Origin: CAYRKT01 sp964425005
GTDB taxonomy: Bacteria > Synergistota > Synergistia > CAYRKT01
DNA length: 23,810 nucleotides
Reading direction: 5' to 3'
NCBI GenBank assembly: GCA_964425005.1
Contig: CAYRKT010000022.1
Span: 1 to 23,810 of the forward strand
Positions 1-7,424 of the stretch are shown here, one piece after another. The notes under the pieces are model-generated. The model saw only the letters and a program-made list of their open reading frames with translations. It searched no databases and was not told the origin of the DNA. Each line of letters opens with the position of its first letter. Within the stretch, counting starts at the first letter, position 1. A program made the translations under genes and the position numbers.

Positions 1-803
1 TGGAGGAGATGAGGCGCTTCGCCCAGAGCGTGAAGGGGAAGGCGCAGGAGGGGGACAGGAGCATAAAGGGGACGCTCGAGTCCACCAGGTCGATGGGGTC
101 GATGGTGGACCCGGTCTTCGGGGCCATGGAGGAGAGCCTGAACCTCATGGGGAAGCTATCCTCCGCCCTGGCTGAGGTGGGCGAGGCGTCCTCGCACGTG
201 CGAAACTCCGTCTCCGAGGTCAGGACGGCCATGAGGAGCCTGGGCGAGGAGGCCGAGAAGCTCAGCGCCCTGTCCTCCAGGATGGCCGAGAGGTCCAGGG
301 GGTTCGGGGTCGCTTCGGATGAGCTAAGGGACCTGGACGTCAAGATGATGGAGGTGCTGTCCACCCTCTTCAGGTCGCTGGAGGTCAGGCGCTACAGGCT
401 CAAGCCGGGCGAGCTGATTCCCGTGGTGGACGCGGCGATGGAGGCCCACAGGAAGTGGGTCTCCTCCCTGGAGGAGATCGTCTCCAGGATGGAGCTGGCC
501 CCCCTCCAGGTGGACCACCGGATGTGCGGCTTCGGCAGGTTCTACCACGTGGTCCACTTCGACCTCCCCGAGATAGCCTCGATCTGGAAGGACCTGGATG
601 CCCCCCACGCCGAGCTGCACGCCCAGGGCAAGGAGGCCCTGGCCGCCGTGGAGAGAGGGGACAGGCAAGGGGCCGAGAGGGCCCTCAGGAGGGCCAAGGA
701 GATCTCCCAGCAGCTCCTGAGGATGCTCGAGGAGATCAAGTCCACCCTGTCGCGCCTCGAGGCGGACGAGAGGAGGGGCACCAGGGCCATAGCGCCCGCC
801 TGA
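1..803 (+). CDS. Methyl-accepting chemotaxis protein, C-terminal part with CZB zinc-binding domain (5' partial)
   Basis: The reading frame is open from the left edge (Glu-Glu precedes the first Met at 9), so the gene starts upstream and only its last ~266 codons are here. The first ~105 residues are Ala/Ser/Glu-rich heptad sequence, as in the cytoplasmic helical hairpin of chemoreceptors. Numbering from the Met at 9, residues ~140-215 resemble a CZB (chemoreceptor zinc-binding) domain: His147 in HRKW, Cys173 in CGFGRFYH, His200 and His204 in HAELH, the usual 3His/1Cys zinc set. In known members CZB tunes chemotaxis or cyclase output to zinc or to oxidants such as hypochlorous acid. The CZB sits at the C-terminus. 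A perfect hairpin terminator follows at 831. The receptor's ligand domain is outside the window, so its stimulus cannot be named. CZB call fairly sure; MCP call good but resting on the coiled-coil part only. Confidence 0.72.
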   Translation, partial: EEMRRFAQSVKGKAQEGDRSIKGTLESTRSMGSMVDPVFGAMEESLNLMGKLSSALAEVGEASSHVRNSVSEVRTAMRSLGEEAEKLSALSSRMAERSRGFGVASDELRDLDVKMMEVLSTLFRSLEVRRYRLKPGELIPVVDAAMEAHRKWVSSLEEIVSRMELAPLQVDHRMCGFGRFYHVVHFDLPEIASIWKDLDAPHAELHAQGKEALAAVERGDRQGAERALRRAKEISQQLLRMLEEIKSTLSRLEADERRGTRAIAPA

Positions 804-830
804 GGCTAAGCGCCAGCGCCGCCACCCGCA

Positions 831-862
831 GGCCCCAGACGAAACCCGTCTGGGGCCTTTTC
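831..862 (+). terminator. Intrinsic terminator after the chemoreceptor gene
   Basis: A perfect 10-bp stem (831-840 with 848-857, GGCCCCAGAC and its complement), a 7-nt loop and a run of four T directly after it. Confidence 0.88.
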
Positions 863-982
863 AATGGACGGTCCGATTTTATCAGATTCCTGTCCGGAAT
901 CATGCATGTGTTTTTGGCTTTAAAAGCGTTTGTGGTCGGGATTCCTATTGCAAAAATCGGAGGGATGGTTTAACATAACCTC
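863..982 (+). promoter_or_regulatory. AT-rich leader upstream of glutamine synthetase with repeated GATTCC motifs
   Basis: This 120-bp gap is much more AT-rich than the surroundings and must hold the promoter of the glutamine synthetase gene, but no clear -35/-10 pair was found. It contains an inverted repeat, GATTCC (885-890), 5-nt spacer, GGAATC (896-901), and a further GATTCC at 940-945. A nitrogen-responsive regulator site is a possibility; this is inference only. Confidence 0.3.
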
Positions 983-996
983 GGGAGGTGGTGGAG

Positions 997-3120
997 TTGG
1001 CCAGGAGCTTCGCCATGGAGGTATTCGGGGAGTTGGTCTTCGGGCGGAACCGGATGAAGGAGATGTTGCCGCCGGAGGCCTACGAGCGCTTCCTTAAGGT
1101 GGTGGACGAGGGGGAGAGGATGGACCAGAGGCTCGCCGAGGTGGTGGCCAACGCCATGAGGGAGTGGGCTGTCTCGAAGGGGGCCACCCACTACACCCAC
1201 TGGTTCCACCCGAGGACGGAGGCCACCGCGGAGAAGCACAACGCCTTCTTGAAGCTGGACCTCTTCGGCAACCCCGTCGAGAGCTTCTCGGGCGACGAGC
1301 TGGTTCAGGGGGAGCCCGACGCCTCCAGCTTCCCCTCCGGGGGGATAAGGACCACCTTCGAGGCCAGGGGTTATACCGCCTGGGACCCCACCAGCCCGGC
1401 CTTCCTGATGGAGGGCGAGAAGGGCAAGATCCTCTGTATACCCTCGGTCTTCATCTCCTACAACGGGGAGGTGCTGGACACCAAGACCCCCCTGCTTCGG
1501 GCCCTTTCCGCCCTCGAGAGGGCTGCCATGAGGCTTTTGAAGCTCTTCGGCAACAGGACGGTCAAGTGGGTCAGGATGACGGTGGGGCCCGAACAGGAGT
1601 ACTTCCTCATAGATCGATCCCACCTCCGCAGGAGGCTGGACCTGGCGATCTGCGGAAGGACCCTGATGGGGGCCATGCCACCTAAGGGGCAGCAGATGGA
1701 GGACCACTACTTCGGCTCCATAAGACCCCAGGTGCTCTCCTTCATGGAGGAGGTGGAGGAGAGGCTTTGGCGGCTTGGGATAGCGGCGAGGACCAGGCAC
1801 AACGAGGTCGCCCCAGGGCAGTTCGAGCTCGCCCCCTGGCACGCCGAGGCCAACCTGGCCTCCGACCAGAACCACCTGGCCATGGAGGTGATGAGGAAGG
1901 TGGCCGAGTCGAGGGGGCTCGCCGTGCTCTTCCACGAGAAGCCCTTCGCCGGCCTCAACGGGAGCGGTAAGCACACCAACTTCTCCCTGGTGGACTCGGA
2001 GGGGAGGAACCTGCTCTCTCCCTCCTCCAACCCGAGGAGGAACCTGCAGTTTCTGGCCCTGATCTGCACCCTGCTGGAGGCGGTGAACTCCTACGGGGAC
2101 CTGTGGAGGGCCTCGGTGGCCTCCTACGGGAACATGTTCAGGCTGGGGGGCAACGAGGCGCCTCCGGCCATAATATCCGTCTACCTGGGGCACGTCCTCT
2201 CCTCGGTTTTGGACAACGTGGAGTCCAGCTACGACAGGGACATCAAGAAGGGCGGCTGGATGGAGCTGGGGGTGGACAGGCTGCCCGCCATAGTCAGGGA
2301 CAACACCGACAGGAACAGGACGGCCCCGGTGGCCTTCACGGGCAACAAGTTCGAGTACAGGGCGGTGGGCGCCCCGGCCTCGCTGGGCACCCCCCTCAAG
2401 GCGCTCGCGATCTCCTGGGCAAAGGCCATAGACGAGATGGCCTCGAGGATAGAGGCCAAGATGGCCTCGGGCATGGAGGTGGAGGAGGCCTCCATATCCG
2501 CCATGAAGGAGGTCCTGGAGCGCACCCACAGGGTGAGGTTCGAGGGCAACTGCTACGACCCGGCCTGGCACGCCGAGGCGGCCAGGAGGGGCCTTCCCAT
2601 AGCCAGGACCACCCCCGAGGCTCTCTCCTACTACCTGGCGGAGAAGAACCTGAGGCTCTTCGAGGAGAGCGGCGTCCTGTCCCGGAGGGAGGTCTGGGCC
2701 TTCCACCACATAAAGCTCGAGCAGTACTGCAAGACCATGGCCATAGAGGTGGATGTGCTCTCCAGGATGGTCCGCGAGGGGGTCCTCCCTGCCCTCATGA
2801 GGCAGGTCAGGCTCGAGAGGGACGCCCTGGAGGCCCTGGAGGGGCTTGGGAGCTTCGACGCCCTCAGGTCGTCCCTGTCGAGGGTGGGGGACCTGGCCGA
2901 GTCGTTGCTCCTCAAGCTTTCGGAGCTGGAGGGGGCGCTCAGGAGGAGCCTCTGCGAGGAGGACGTGGAGAGGAGGGCCCACCTCATGACCGAGGAGGTG
3001 CTCCCCGCCATGGAGGGGGTCAGAGCCCTCTGCGATGCCTCGGAGCTCCTGGTGGCCGAAGACGTCTGGCCCTTCCCGCGCTACAGGGAGATGCTCTTTG
3101 GGGTGGGGCGGGATAGCTGA
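997..3120 (+). CDS. glnN: Type III glutamine synthetase
   Basis: Makes glutamine from glutamate, ammonia and ATP in the cytoplasm; the central ammonia-assimilation step. At ~707 aa it has the length of the large GSIII family rather than GSI (~470 aa). Visible GSIII signatures include VRMTVGPEQEYFLID, HNEVAPGQFELAP (metal/glutamate binding), NGSGKHTNFS (ATP loop), LGGNEAPPAI and NRTAPVAFTGNKFEYR. The start is taken as TTG at 997 because GGGAGGT (983-989) lies 7 nt before it; GTG codons at 988 and 991 are in frame but collide with that ribosome site. A strong terminator precedes the gene and the homoserine dehydrogenase gene follows after 36 bp with its own promoter, so it may be monocistronic. 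The stop codon is also part of that next promoter. Family assignment is very secure; the exact start is not. Confidence 0.96.
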   Translation: MARSFAMEVFGELVFGRNRMKEMLPPEAYERFLKVVDEGERMDQRLAEVVANAMREWAVSKGATHYTHWFHPRTEATAEKHNAFLKLDLFGNPVESFSGDELVQGEPDASSFPSGGIRTTFEARGYTAWDPTSPAFLMEGEKGKILCIPSVFISYNGEVLDTKTPLLRALSALERAAMRLLKLFGNRTVKWVRMTVGPEQEYFLIDRSHLRRRLDLAICGRTLMGAMPPKGQQMEDHYFGSIRPQVLSFMEEVEERLWRLGIAARTRHNEVAPGQFELAPWHAEANLASDQNHLAMEVMRKVAESRGLAVLFHEKPFAGLNGSGKHTNFSLVDSEGRNLLSPSSNPRRNLQFLALICTLLEAVNSYGDLWRASVASYGNMFRLGGNEAPPAIISVYLGHVLSSVLDNVESSYDRDIKKGGWMELGVDRLPAIVRDNTDRNRTAPVAFTGNKFEYRAVGAPASLGTPLKALAISWAKAIDEMASRIEAKMASGMEVEEASISAMKEVLERTHRVRFEGNCYDPAWHAEAARRGLPIARTTPEALSYYLAEKNLRLFEESGVLSRREVWAFHHIKLEQYCKTMAIEVDVLSRMVREGVLPALMRQVRLERDALEALEGLGSFDALRSSLSRVGDLAESLLLKLSELEGALRRSLCEEDVERRAHLMTEEVLPAMEGVRALCDASELLVAEDVWPFPRYREMLFGVGRDS

Positions 3121-3126
3121 TATAAT
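3118..3126 (+). promoter_or_regulatory. Extended -10 promoter of homoserine dehydrogenase
   Basis: TGATATAAT is a perfect extended -10 (TG-n-TATAAT). Its TG comes from the TGA stop codon of the glutamine synthetase gene. No good -35 is visible, as is common with extended -10 promoters. A start site near 3133 would give a leader of ~25 nt. Confidence 0.7.
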
Positions 3127-3156
3127 CGCGCAAAAGGGGTCTTGGAGGTGCGTGGG

Positions 3157-4194
3157 ATGAGGGCTTTGGGCCTGGGAGTGATAGGCTTCGGCGTGGTGGG
3201 CAGGGGCTTTGCCTCCCTCTTCCTCAGGCGCAGGGATCTCCTGGAGGAGGCCTTCGGCAGGCCTGTGAGGGTGGTGGGGATATCCGACGTGGCCAGGGGC
3301 AACGCCTTCGACGAGCGGGGCCTGGACCTGGAGAGGTGCCTCAGGGCCGCCGAGTCCGGCGTGGACCTGGGAGAGGCCACGGGCGCTGGGGGGCTCCCGG
3401 GGATGGAGCTCGCCTCCCACCCGGCGGTGGACGTGGTGATAGACCTAACCCCCACCAACCTGTCCGACGGTGAGCCCGGCTACTCCCACCTCAGGAGGGC
3501 CCTGGAGTCGGGAAAGCACGCCATAACCACCAACAAAGGCCCCATAGCGCTAAGATACGGGGAGCTGAAGGAGCTGGCCTGCTCGAGGGGCCTTCACCTC
3601 AAGTTCGAGGGGACGGTGATGTCGGGGACCCCGGTGCTGGAGATGGCCCAGAGGGAGCTCGCCGGTAGCCACATAGAGTCCGTCCGCGGTATCCTCAACG
3701 GGACCACCAACTACGTGCTCACCAGGATGGAGGAGGGGCTCTCCTACGCCGAGGCCCTCAGGGAGGCCCAGAGGCTCGGATACGCCGAGGCCGACCCCAC
3801 CGCCGACGTGGAGGGGTTCGACGCCCTGGCCAAGGCCCTCATCCTCTCCCACGTGATATTCGGTGCGGGGCTTAGGCCCGAGGAGGTGCCCAGGAAGGGG
3901 ATATCGGGGTTGAGCCACGAGACGGTGGAGGAGGCCCATTCCCAGGGGAAGAGGTACAAGCTCCTGGTGGAGGTCTCCAGGGAGGGCGGTTCGGTCAGGG
4001 CCAGCGTCGCCCCCACCCTGGTGGGGCCCGAGGAGATGCTCTACCACGTGAGGGGGGTCGAGAACGCCATATCCTTCAGGACCGAGACGCTGGGAGAGGT
4101 CTTCGTTAAGGGGCCCGGGGCTGGGGCCACCGCCACGGCCCAGGCGGTCCTCCACGACCTCCTCTCCCTCGCCAGGGACCTGAGGGGACGTTAG
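3157..4194 (+). CDS. hom: Homoserine dehydrogenase
   Basis: NAD(P)H-dependent reduction of aspartate semialdehyde to homoserine, the branch point toward threonine and methionine. An N-terminal Rossmann fold has GFGVVGRGF; the catalytic/dimer domain has TTNKGP, EGTVMSGTPV, NGTTNYVLTRMEEG and GYAEADPTADVEGFDA, all hallmarks of the family. Length 345 aa, so it has only the NAD-binding and catalytic domains and no C-terminal ACT domain; feedback control by threonine through ACT is therefore not expected. Start chosen at ATG 3157, with GGAGGT at 3144-3149 and a 7-nt spacer; an in-frame TTG at 3142 overlaps that site and is unlikely. It has its own extended -10 promoter at the end of the previous gene and a bidirectional terminator downstream. 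Confidence 0.95.
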   Translation: MRALGLGVIGFGVVGRGFASLFLRRRDLLEEAFGRPVRVVGISDVARGNAFDERGLDLERCLRAAESGVDLGEATGAGGLPGMELASHPAVDVVIDLTPTNLSDGEPGYSHLRRALESGKHAITTNKGPIALRYGELKELACSRGLHLKFEGTVMSGTPVLEMAQRELAGSHIESVRGILNGTTNYVLTRMEEGLSYAEALREAQRLGYAEADPTADVEGFDALAKALILSHVIFGAGLRPEEVPRKGISGLSHETVEEAHSQGKRYKLLVEVSREGGSVRASVAPTLVGPEEMLYHVRGVENAISFRTETLGEVFVKGPGAGATATAQAVLHDLLSLARDLRGR

Positions 4195-4226
4195 GTGCCC
4201 AGGGCCTTCTAGCCCCGGGGCGAAAA

Positions 4227-4261
4227 GGGGGGATGGGCGATTAGCCCATCCCCCCTCCTTT
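4227..4261. terminator. Bidirectional intrinsic terminator between hom and superoxide reductase
   Basis: A perfect 12-bp stem (4227-4238 with 4244-4255) and a 5-nt loop. On the plus strand it is followed by TCCTTTTT and on the minus strand by TTTT, so it can end both convergent transcripts. Confidence 0.9.
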
Positions 4262-4262
4262 T

Positions 4263-4655
4263 TCACTCCACCTCGAGCTCCGCGCTGCTCTCCCAGTAGC
4301 CGTGGATGTTGCAGTAGGATAGGGCCAGAAGGGTCCCGGGCTTGCTGACCTTCATCTGGACCGAGGCGAAGGGCTCGCAGTGGCTTGGGCCCTGGTTGGC
4401 CCCGGCCACGGCCTCGCCGTGGGAGCAGAAGTCGAAGTGGGCCACCTCGTAGGGGAACTTGTCGTCCTTCGGCTTGAAGGAGAGCTTTATCCACCTGATG
4501 TGGTGCTCCGTGGTGTTGGGATGGGGTATCTCCTTGCCCACCGAGACCCTCACCTCGAAGCGCTCGCCCGCCTTGACCTTGGCGGGGGCCTCGATGACGG
4601 GGACGTGCTTCTCCCCCTTCCAGTCGCCGCTCTGCACCAGGTCGCAGTGCTTCAC
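4263..4655 (-). CDS. Superoxide reductase (neelaredoxin-type, class II desulfoferrodoxin)
   Basis: Reduces superoxide to hydrogen peroxide without making oxygen, a cytoplasmic defence typical of anaerobes. The 130-aa protein has only the catalytic iron domain; the N-terminal rubredoxin-like domain of two-iron desulfoferrodoxins is missing. Expected Fe(His4Cys) ligands are visible: His17 in EKHVP, His45 and His51 in HPNTTEHH, Cys115 and His118 in CNIHGYW, with the catalytic Glu15-Lys16 pair. The start is GTG at 4655 behind GGAGGTGA. It lies 40 bp downstream of thiol peroxidase on the same strand with no terminator between, so the peroxide it makes can be removed by its neighbour. The bidirectional terminator ends the unit. 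Confidence 0.93.
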   Translation of the reverse strand: MKHCDLVQSGDWKGEKHVPVIEAPAKVKAGERFEVRVSVGKEIPHPNTTEHHIRWIKLSFKPKDDKFPYEVAHFDFCSHGEAVAGANQGPSHCEPFASVQMKVSKPGTLLALSYCNIHGYWESSAELEVE

Positions 4656-4695
4656 CGCCAGCTCACCTCCGCTTCATCCGGTCCTTTCCTGCCGT

Positions 4696-5211
4696 CTAGA
4701 GGAGCTTCCTCAACTCCTCCATGGCCCTGTCGTAGTCGGGGTGCTCGGAGATCTCCGGGACTATCTGGAGGTATCTCACGACCCCCTCTCTGTCCACCAC
4801 CAGGACAGCCCTGGCCAGCAGCCGAAGCTCCTTTATCAGAAGCCCGTAGGAGAGGCCGAAGGAGGCCTCCCGGTGATCGGACAGCGTCTTGATCCTGTCC
4901 ACCTTCCCGGTGGTGCAAAACCTCTTTATGGCGAAGGGGAGGTCCATGCTTACGTTGATCACCACCGCGTCCTCCGGGAGGCCAGATGCCTCGTCGTTGA
5001 ATCGATGCGCCTGCATGTCGCAGACGGGCGTGTCCAGGGATGGGGTGGAGCTTATCAGGACCACCTTGCCCGCGAAGTCGGAGAGCCTGACCTCCCTTAG
5101 GTCCTGGTCCAGGGCGGAAAAGTCGGGGGCCTTGTCCCCCACCCCGACGGGCCTCCCGACGAGGGTGAGCTCCCTTCCCTTGAACCTGACGATCCCCTTC
5201 CTCTCCTCCAT
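4696..5211 (-). CDS. tpx: Thiol peroxidase, atypical 2-Cys peroxiredoxin
   Basis: Reduces hydrogen and organic peroxides using thioredoxin. 171 aa, the normal Tpx length. The peroxidatic cysteine is Cys64 in SLDTPVCDMQ (Thr61-x-x-Cys64) and the resolving cysteine is Cys99 in RFCTTGK, the spacing expected of Tpx. The N-terminal stretch KGRELTLVGRPVGVGDKAPD is also typical. The ATG at 5211 follows GGAGGTGATGGC. An extended -10 promoter at the end of the upstream dehydratase gene probably drives tpx together with the downstream superoxide reductase, forming a small oxidative-stress unit. Confidence 0.94.
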   Translation of the reverse strand: MEERKGIVRFKGRELTLVGRPVGVGDKAPDFSALDQDLREVRLSDFAGKVVLISSTPSLDTPVCDMQAHRFNDEASGLPEDAVVINVSMDLPFAIKRFCTTGKVDRIKTLSDHREASFGLSYGLLIKELRLLARAVLVVDREGVVRYLQIVPEISEHPDYDRAMEELRKLL

Positions 5212-5240
5212 GCCATCACCTCCCTCTTGGGTCTGTTTTA

Positions 5241-5249
5241 ATTATATCA
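5241..5249 (-). promoter_or_regulatory. Extended -10 promoter of tpx
   Basis: Read on the minus strand the sequence is TGATATAAT, a perfect extended -10. Its TGA is the stop codon of the upstream dehydratase gene. A start near 5234 leaves a leader of ~23 nt before the tpx ATG. Confidence 0.68.
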
Positions 5250-6203
5250 GGCCTGAGCGGATAAGAGGTTAAGCAGAGTTTCTTTGGCCACGTTGCCGCC
5301 GCTCAGGACCGCCACCACCTTGCCCCTGGCCCTGACCTTGCCGAAGAGCAGGGCGGCCACCGTTACGGCCCCCGAGGGCTCGACCAGCAGCTTGCACCTC
5401 TGGAGGAGGAAGAGGACGGCCTTTTCGATCTCCTCCTCCGAGACCAGGGTCACGTCGTCCAGGTATCTGCTCATGATGGAGAAGGGGAGCTCTCCGGGCT
5501 TGCTGGTCCTCAGCCCGTCGGCGATGGTCCTGGGAAGCCCCACGTCGACTATCCTCCCGGCCTTTAGAGACTGGTAGGCGCAGTTGCTGGCCTCGGGCTC
5601 CACGCCCACCACCTTTACCCTGGGGTTCAACCCCTTGGCGGCCACGGCTATCCCCGAGATTAGACCCCCTCCCCCTATGGGGGCGAGGATCATCTCCGTC
5701 TCGGGGGCGTCCTCGAGGATCTCGAGCCCCACCGTCCCCTGGCCGGCCACTATCCTGGGGTCGTCGAAGGGGTGGACGAAGGTCCTGCCCTCTTCCTCGG
5801 CTATCTCCATGGCCTTCCCTATCCTCTCGCTGGAGGTGAAGCCGAACCTGATCACCCTGCCGCCGTATCCCTCTATGGCCTCCGTCTTGGCGGGGGAGGC
5901 GTCCTCCGGGACGACCACCACCGCCGAGCTCCCGACCGCCCTGGCGGCGTAGGCCAGGGCCTGGCCGTGGTTCCCGGAGGAGCCGGTGATCACCCCCCTC
6001 CTCAGCTCCTCCTCGCCCATGGAGAGGAGGAAGTTCAAGGCACCCCTCACCTTGAAGGAGCCGGTCTTCTGGAGGTTTTCGGCCTTGAGGCTCACCCTGG
6101 CCCCGCAGACCTCGGAGAGGGCGGAGGAGCGAACCAGAGGGGTCTTGCTGGCGTACCTCCTGATCCTGCTCAGGGCCTCCCTCACTTCCTTCAGTTCCAC
6201 CAT
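5247..6203 (-). CDS. Threonine/serine ammonia-lyase, PLP fold type II (catabolic type, no ACT domain)
   Basis: Probably deaminates threonine to 2-oxobutyrate (and serine to pyruvate). 318 aa, the length of the catabolic TdcB/serine racemase group; the ~100-aa ACT regulatory tail of biosynthetic IlvA is absent. PLP-binding Lys51 lies in KTGSFKVRGA, SSGNHGQ (75-81) holds the substrate carboxylate, and a GGGGL loop around residue 175 binds the PLP phosphate. LSGGNV near the C-terminus is also typical. ATG 6203 follows AGGAGGT with an 8-nt spacer. The gene is divergent from pseudaminic acid synthase and its -10 overlaps that gene's -10. Serine racemase and related activities cannot be excluded from sequence alone. 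In an amino-acid fermenter a catabolic role fits; this is inference. Confidence 0.9.
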   Translation of the reverse strand: MVELKEVREALSRIRRYASKTPLVRSSALSEVCGARVSLKAENLQKTGSFKVRGALNFLLSMGEEELRRGVITGSSGNHGQALAYAARAVGSSAVVVVPEDASPAKTEAIEGYGGRVIRFGFTSSERIGKAMEIAEEEGRTFVHPFDDPRIVAGQGTVGLEILEDAPETEMILAPIGGGGLISGIAVAAKGLNPRVKVVGVEPEASNCAYQSLKAGRIVDVGLPRTIADGLRTSKPGELPFSIMSRYLDDVTLVSEEEIEKAVLFLLQRCKLLVEPSGAVTVAALLFGKVRARGKVVAVLSGGNVAKETLLNLLSAQA

Positions 6204-6241
6204 GCAGAACTACCTCCTGTTATCAGGGGTTAAGGGCCTTG

Positions 6242-6254
6242 TGCTATCATATCA
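6242..6254. promoter_or_regulatory. Overlapping divergent extended -10 elements for the dehydratase (-) and pseI (+)
   Basis: The plus strand reads TGCTATCAT at 6242-6250. The minus strand reads TGATATGAT at 6254-6246. Both are extended -10 elements and their hexamers (6245-6250 and 6246-6251) overlap by 5 bp. No convincing -35 is seen on either side. Confidence 0.5.
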
Positions 6255-6294
6255 CCATCGCGCTCGGCGAGGACGCCTTCGGGGGGTGTGGGAT

Positions 6295-7335
6295 TTGAGG
6301 ATCTTCGGGAGAGAGCTGGGAGATGGGAATCCGCCCCTCTTGGTGGCGGAGATCTCGGCCAACCACCTGGGCGACCTGAACCTGGCCCTGAGGACCATCA
6401 GGGCGGCGGCCAAGGCTGGGGCCGATGCGGTGAAGCTTCAGACCTACACGGCGGACACCCTGACCATAGACTCAAGGAAGGAGGACTTCCTGATAAAGGG
6501 CGGGACCATCTGGGACGGGAGGTCCCTGTACGAGCTGTACAGGGAGGCCTTCACCCCGTGGGAGTGGCACGCTCGCCTCTTCGAGGAGGCCAAGGAGCTG
6601 GGGATAGGCTGCTTCTCCACCGCCTTCGACAGGACGGCGGTGGACTTCTTGGAGGAGCTCGGCACCCCCCTCCACAAGGTGGCCTCCTTCGAGATCACCG
6701 ACGTGCCCCTGATAGAGTACATGGCCTCCAAGGGCAAGCCGATGATCTTATCCACCGGGATAGCCACCCTCTCGGAGATAGAGGAGGCCATAGGGGCCTG
6801 CAGGAGGGTGGGCAACGGTCAGGTGGTGCTGCTCAAGTGCGTCTCCGCTTACCCGACTCCCCTGGAGGAGGCGAACGTGAGGCACATAGCCACCCTGAGG
6901 GAGACCTTCGGGCTTCCCGTGGGGCTCTCGGACCACACCCTGGGGCAGGTGGTGCCGGTGCTGTCGGTGGCCTACGGGGCGGTGCTGATAGAGAAGCACT
7001 TCGTGCTGGATAGGTCCCTGGGCGGTCCGGACGCCGACTTCTCGATGGAGCCGGACGAGTTCGCCGCCATGGCCAGGGCGGTGAGGGAGGCCTTCAAGGC
7101 CCTGGGTGAGAGGAGGTACGGGCTCACCGAGAGGCAGATGAGGTCCAGGAGCTTCGCCCGCTCCCTCTACGTGGTGAAGGACGTCAGGGCGGGTGAGTTC
7201 TTCACCGAGGAGAACGTGAGGTCCATCAGGCCTGGCTACGGGCTTCACCCCAGGTTCCTCCCCCTGGTGCTGGGGAGGAGGGCCAGGGTCGACGTGGAGG
7301 CCGGAACGCCCCTCTCGTGGGACCTGGTGTGCTGA
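6295..7335 (+). CDS. pseI: Pseudaminic acid synthase (NeuB family with SAF domain)
   Basis: Condenses a 2,4-diacetamido-trideoxy-altrose with phosphoenolpyruvate to make pseudaminic acid, a nonulosonate used on flagellins, pili or surface polysaccharide. An N-terminal TIM barrel shows LLVAEISANHLGDL, AVKLQTYTADT, WDGRSLYELYREAFTPWEW (PseI-like rather than NeuB-like), KPMILSTG, LLKCVSAYPTP, GLSDHTLG and IEKHF. A C-terminal SAF (antifreeze-like) domain has RSLYVVKDVRAGE and ENVRSIRPGYGL, ending GTPLSWDL. The start is uncertain: TTG 6295 has a G-rich ribosome site 8 nt before it, and GTG 6286 is an in-frame alternative. No other pseudaminate genes (PseB, C, F, G, H) lie in the window, so it depends on genes elsewhere. 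Its promoter overlaps that of the divergent dehydratase gene. The gene ends at the edge of decayed DNA but appears intact. Confidence 0.92.
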   Translation: MRIFGRELGDGNPPLLVAEISANHLGDLNLALRTIRAAAKAGADAVKLQTYTADTLTIDSRKEDFLIKGGTIWDGRSLYELYREAFTPWEWHARLFEEAKELGIGCFSTAFDRTAVDFLEELGTPLHKVASFEITDVPLIEYMASKGKPMILSTGIATLSEIEEAIGACRRVGNGQVVLLKCVSAYPTPLEEANVRHIATLRETFGLPVGLSDHTLGQVVPVLSVAYGAVLIEKHFVLDRSLGGPDADFSMEPDEFAAMARAVREAFKALGERRYGLTERQMRSRSFARSLYVVKDVRAGEFFTEENVRSIRPGYGLHPRFLPLVLGRRARVDVEAGTPLSWDLVC

Positions 7336-7418
7336 TCCTTCCCCAGCTCCACCTCCTCGTCGAAGAGGTCGAAGAGGGCCTCGCAGTGGGAGGAGATCAC
7401 CGCCGTCCCCGGAGCTGG
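7336..7418 (-). pseudogene. Unassigned coding remnant, possibly the end of an ECF ATPase gene
   Basis: On the minus strand one frame reads GTAVISSHCEALFDLFDEE, which has the feel of the strand-plus-His-switch region near the end of an ABC ATPase. The match is weak. It directly follows the CbiQ remnant, where a CbiO/NikO ATPase gene would be expected. A 10-bp inverted repeat (7341-7350 with 7411-7420) brackets it. Function cannot be asserted. Confidence 0.25.
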
Positions 7419-7424
7419 GGTGTG

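Noticed and set aside
970..3420. Long minus-strand open frame (816 codons) opposite glutamine synthetase and hom
   Set aside because: Pro/Gly/His/Leu-rich low-complexity translation with no family features; a GC-rich shadow of two well-recognised genes.
7341..7420. 10-bp inverted repeat as ends of an insertion sequence
   Set aside because: Only 60 bp lie between the arms, with no transposase and no target duplication seen.
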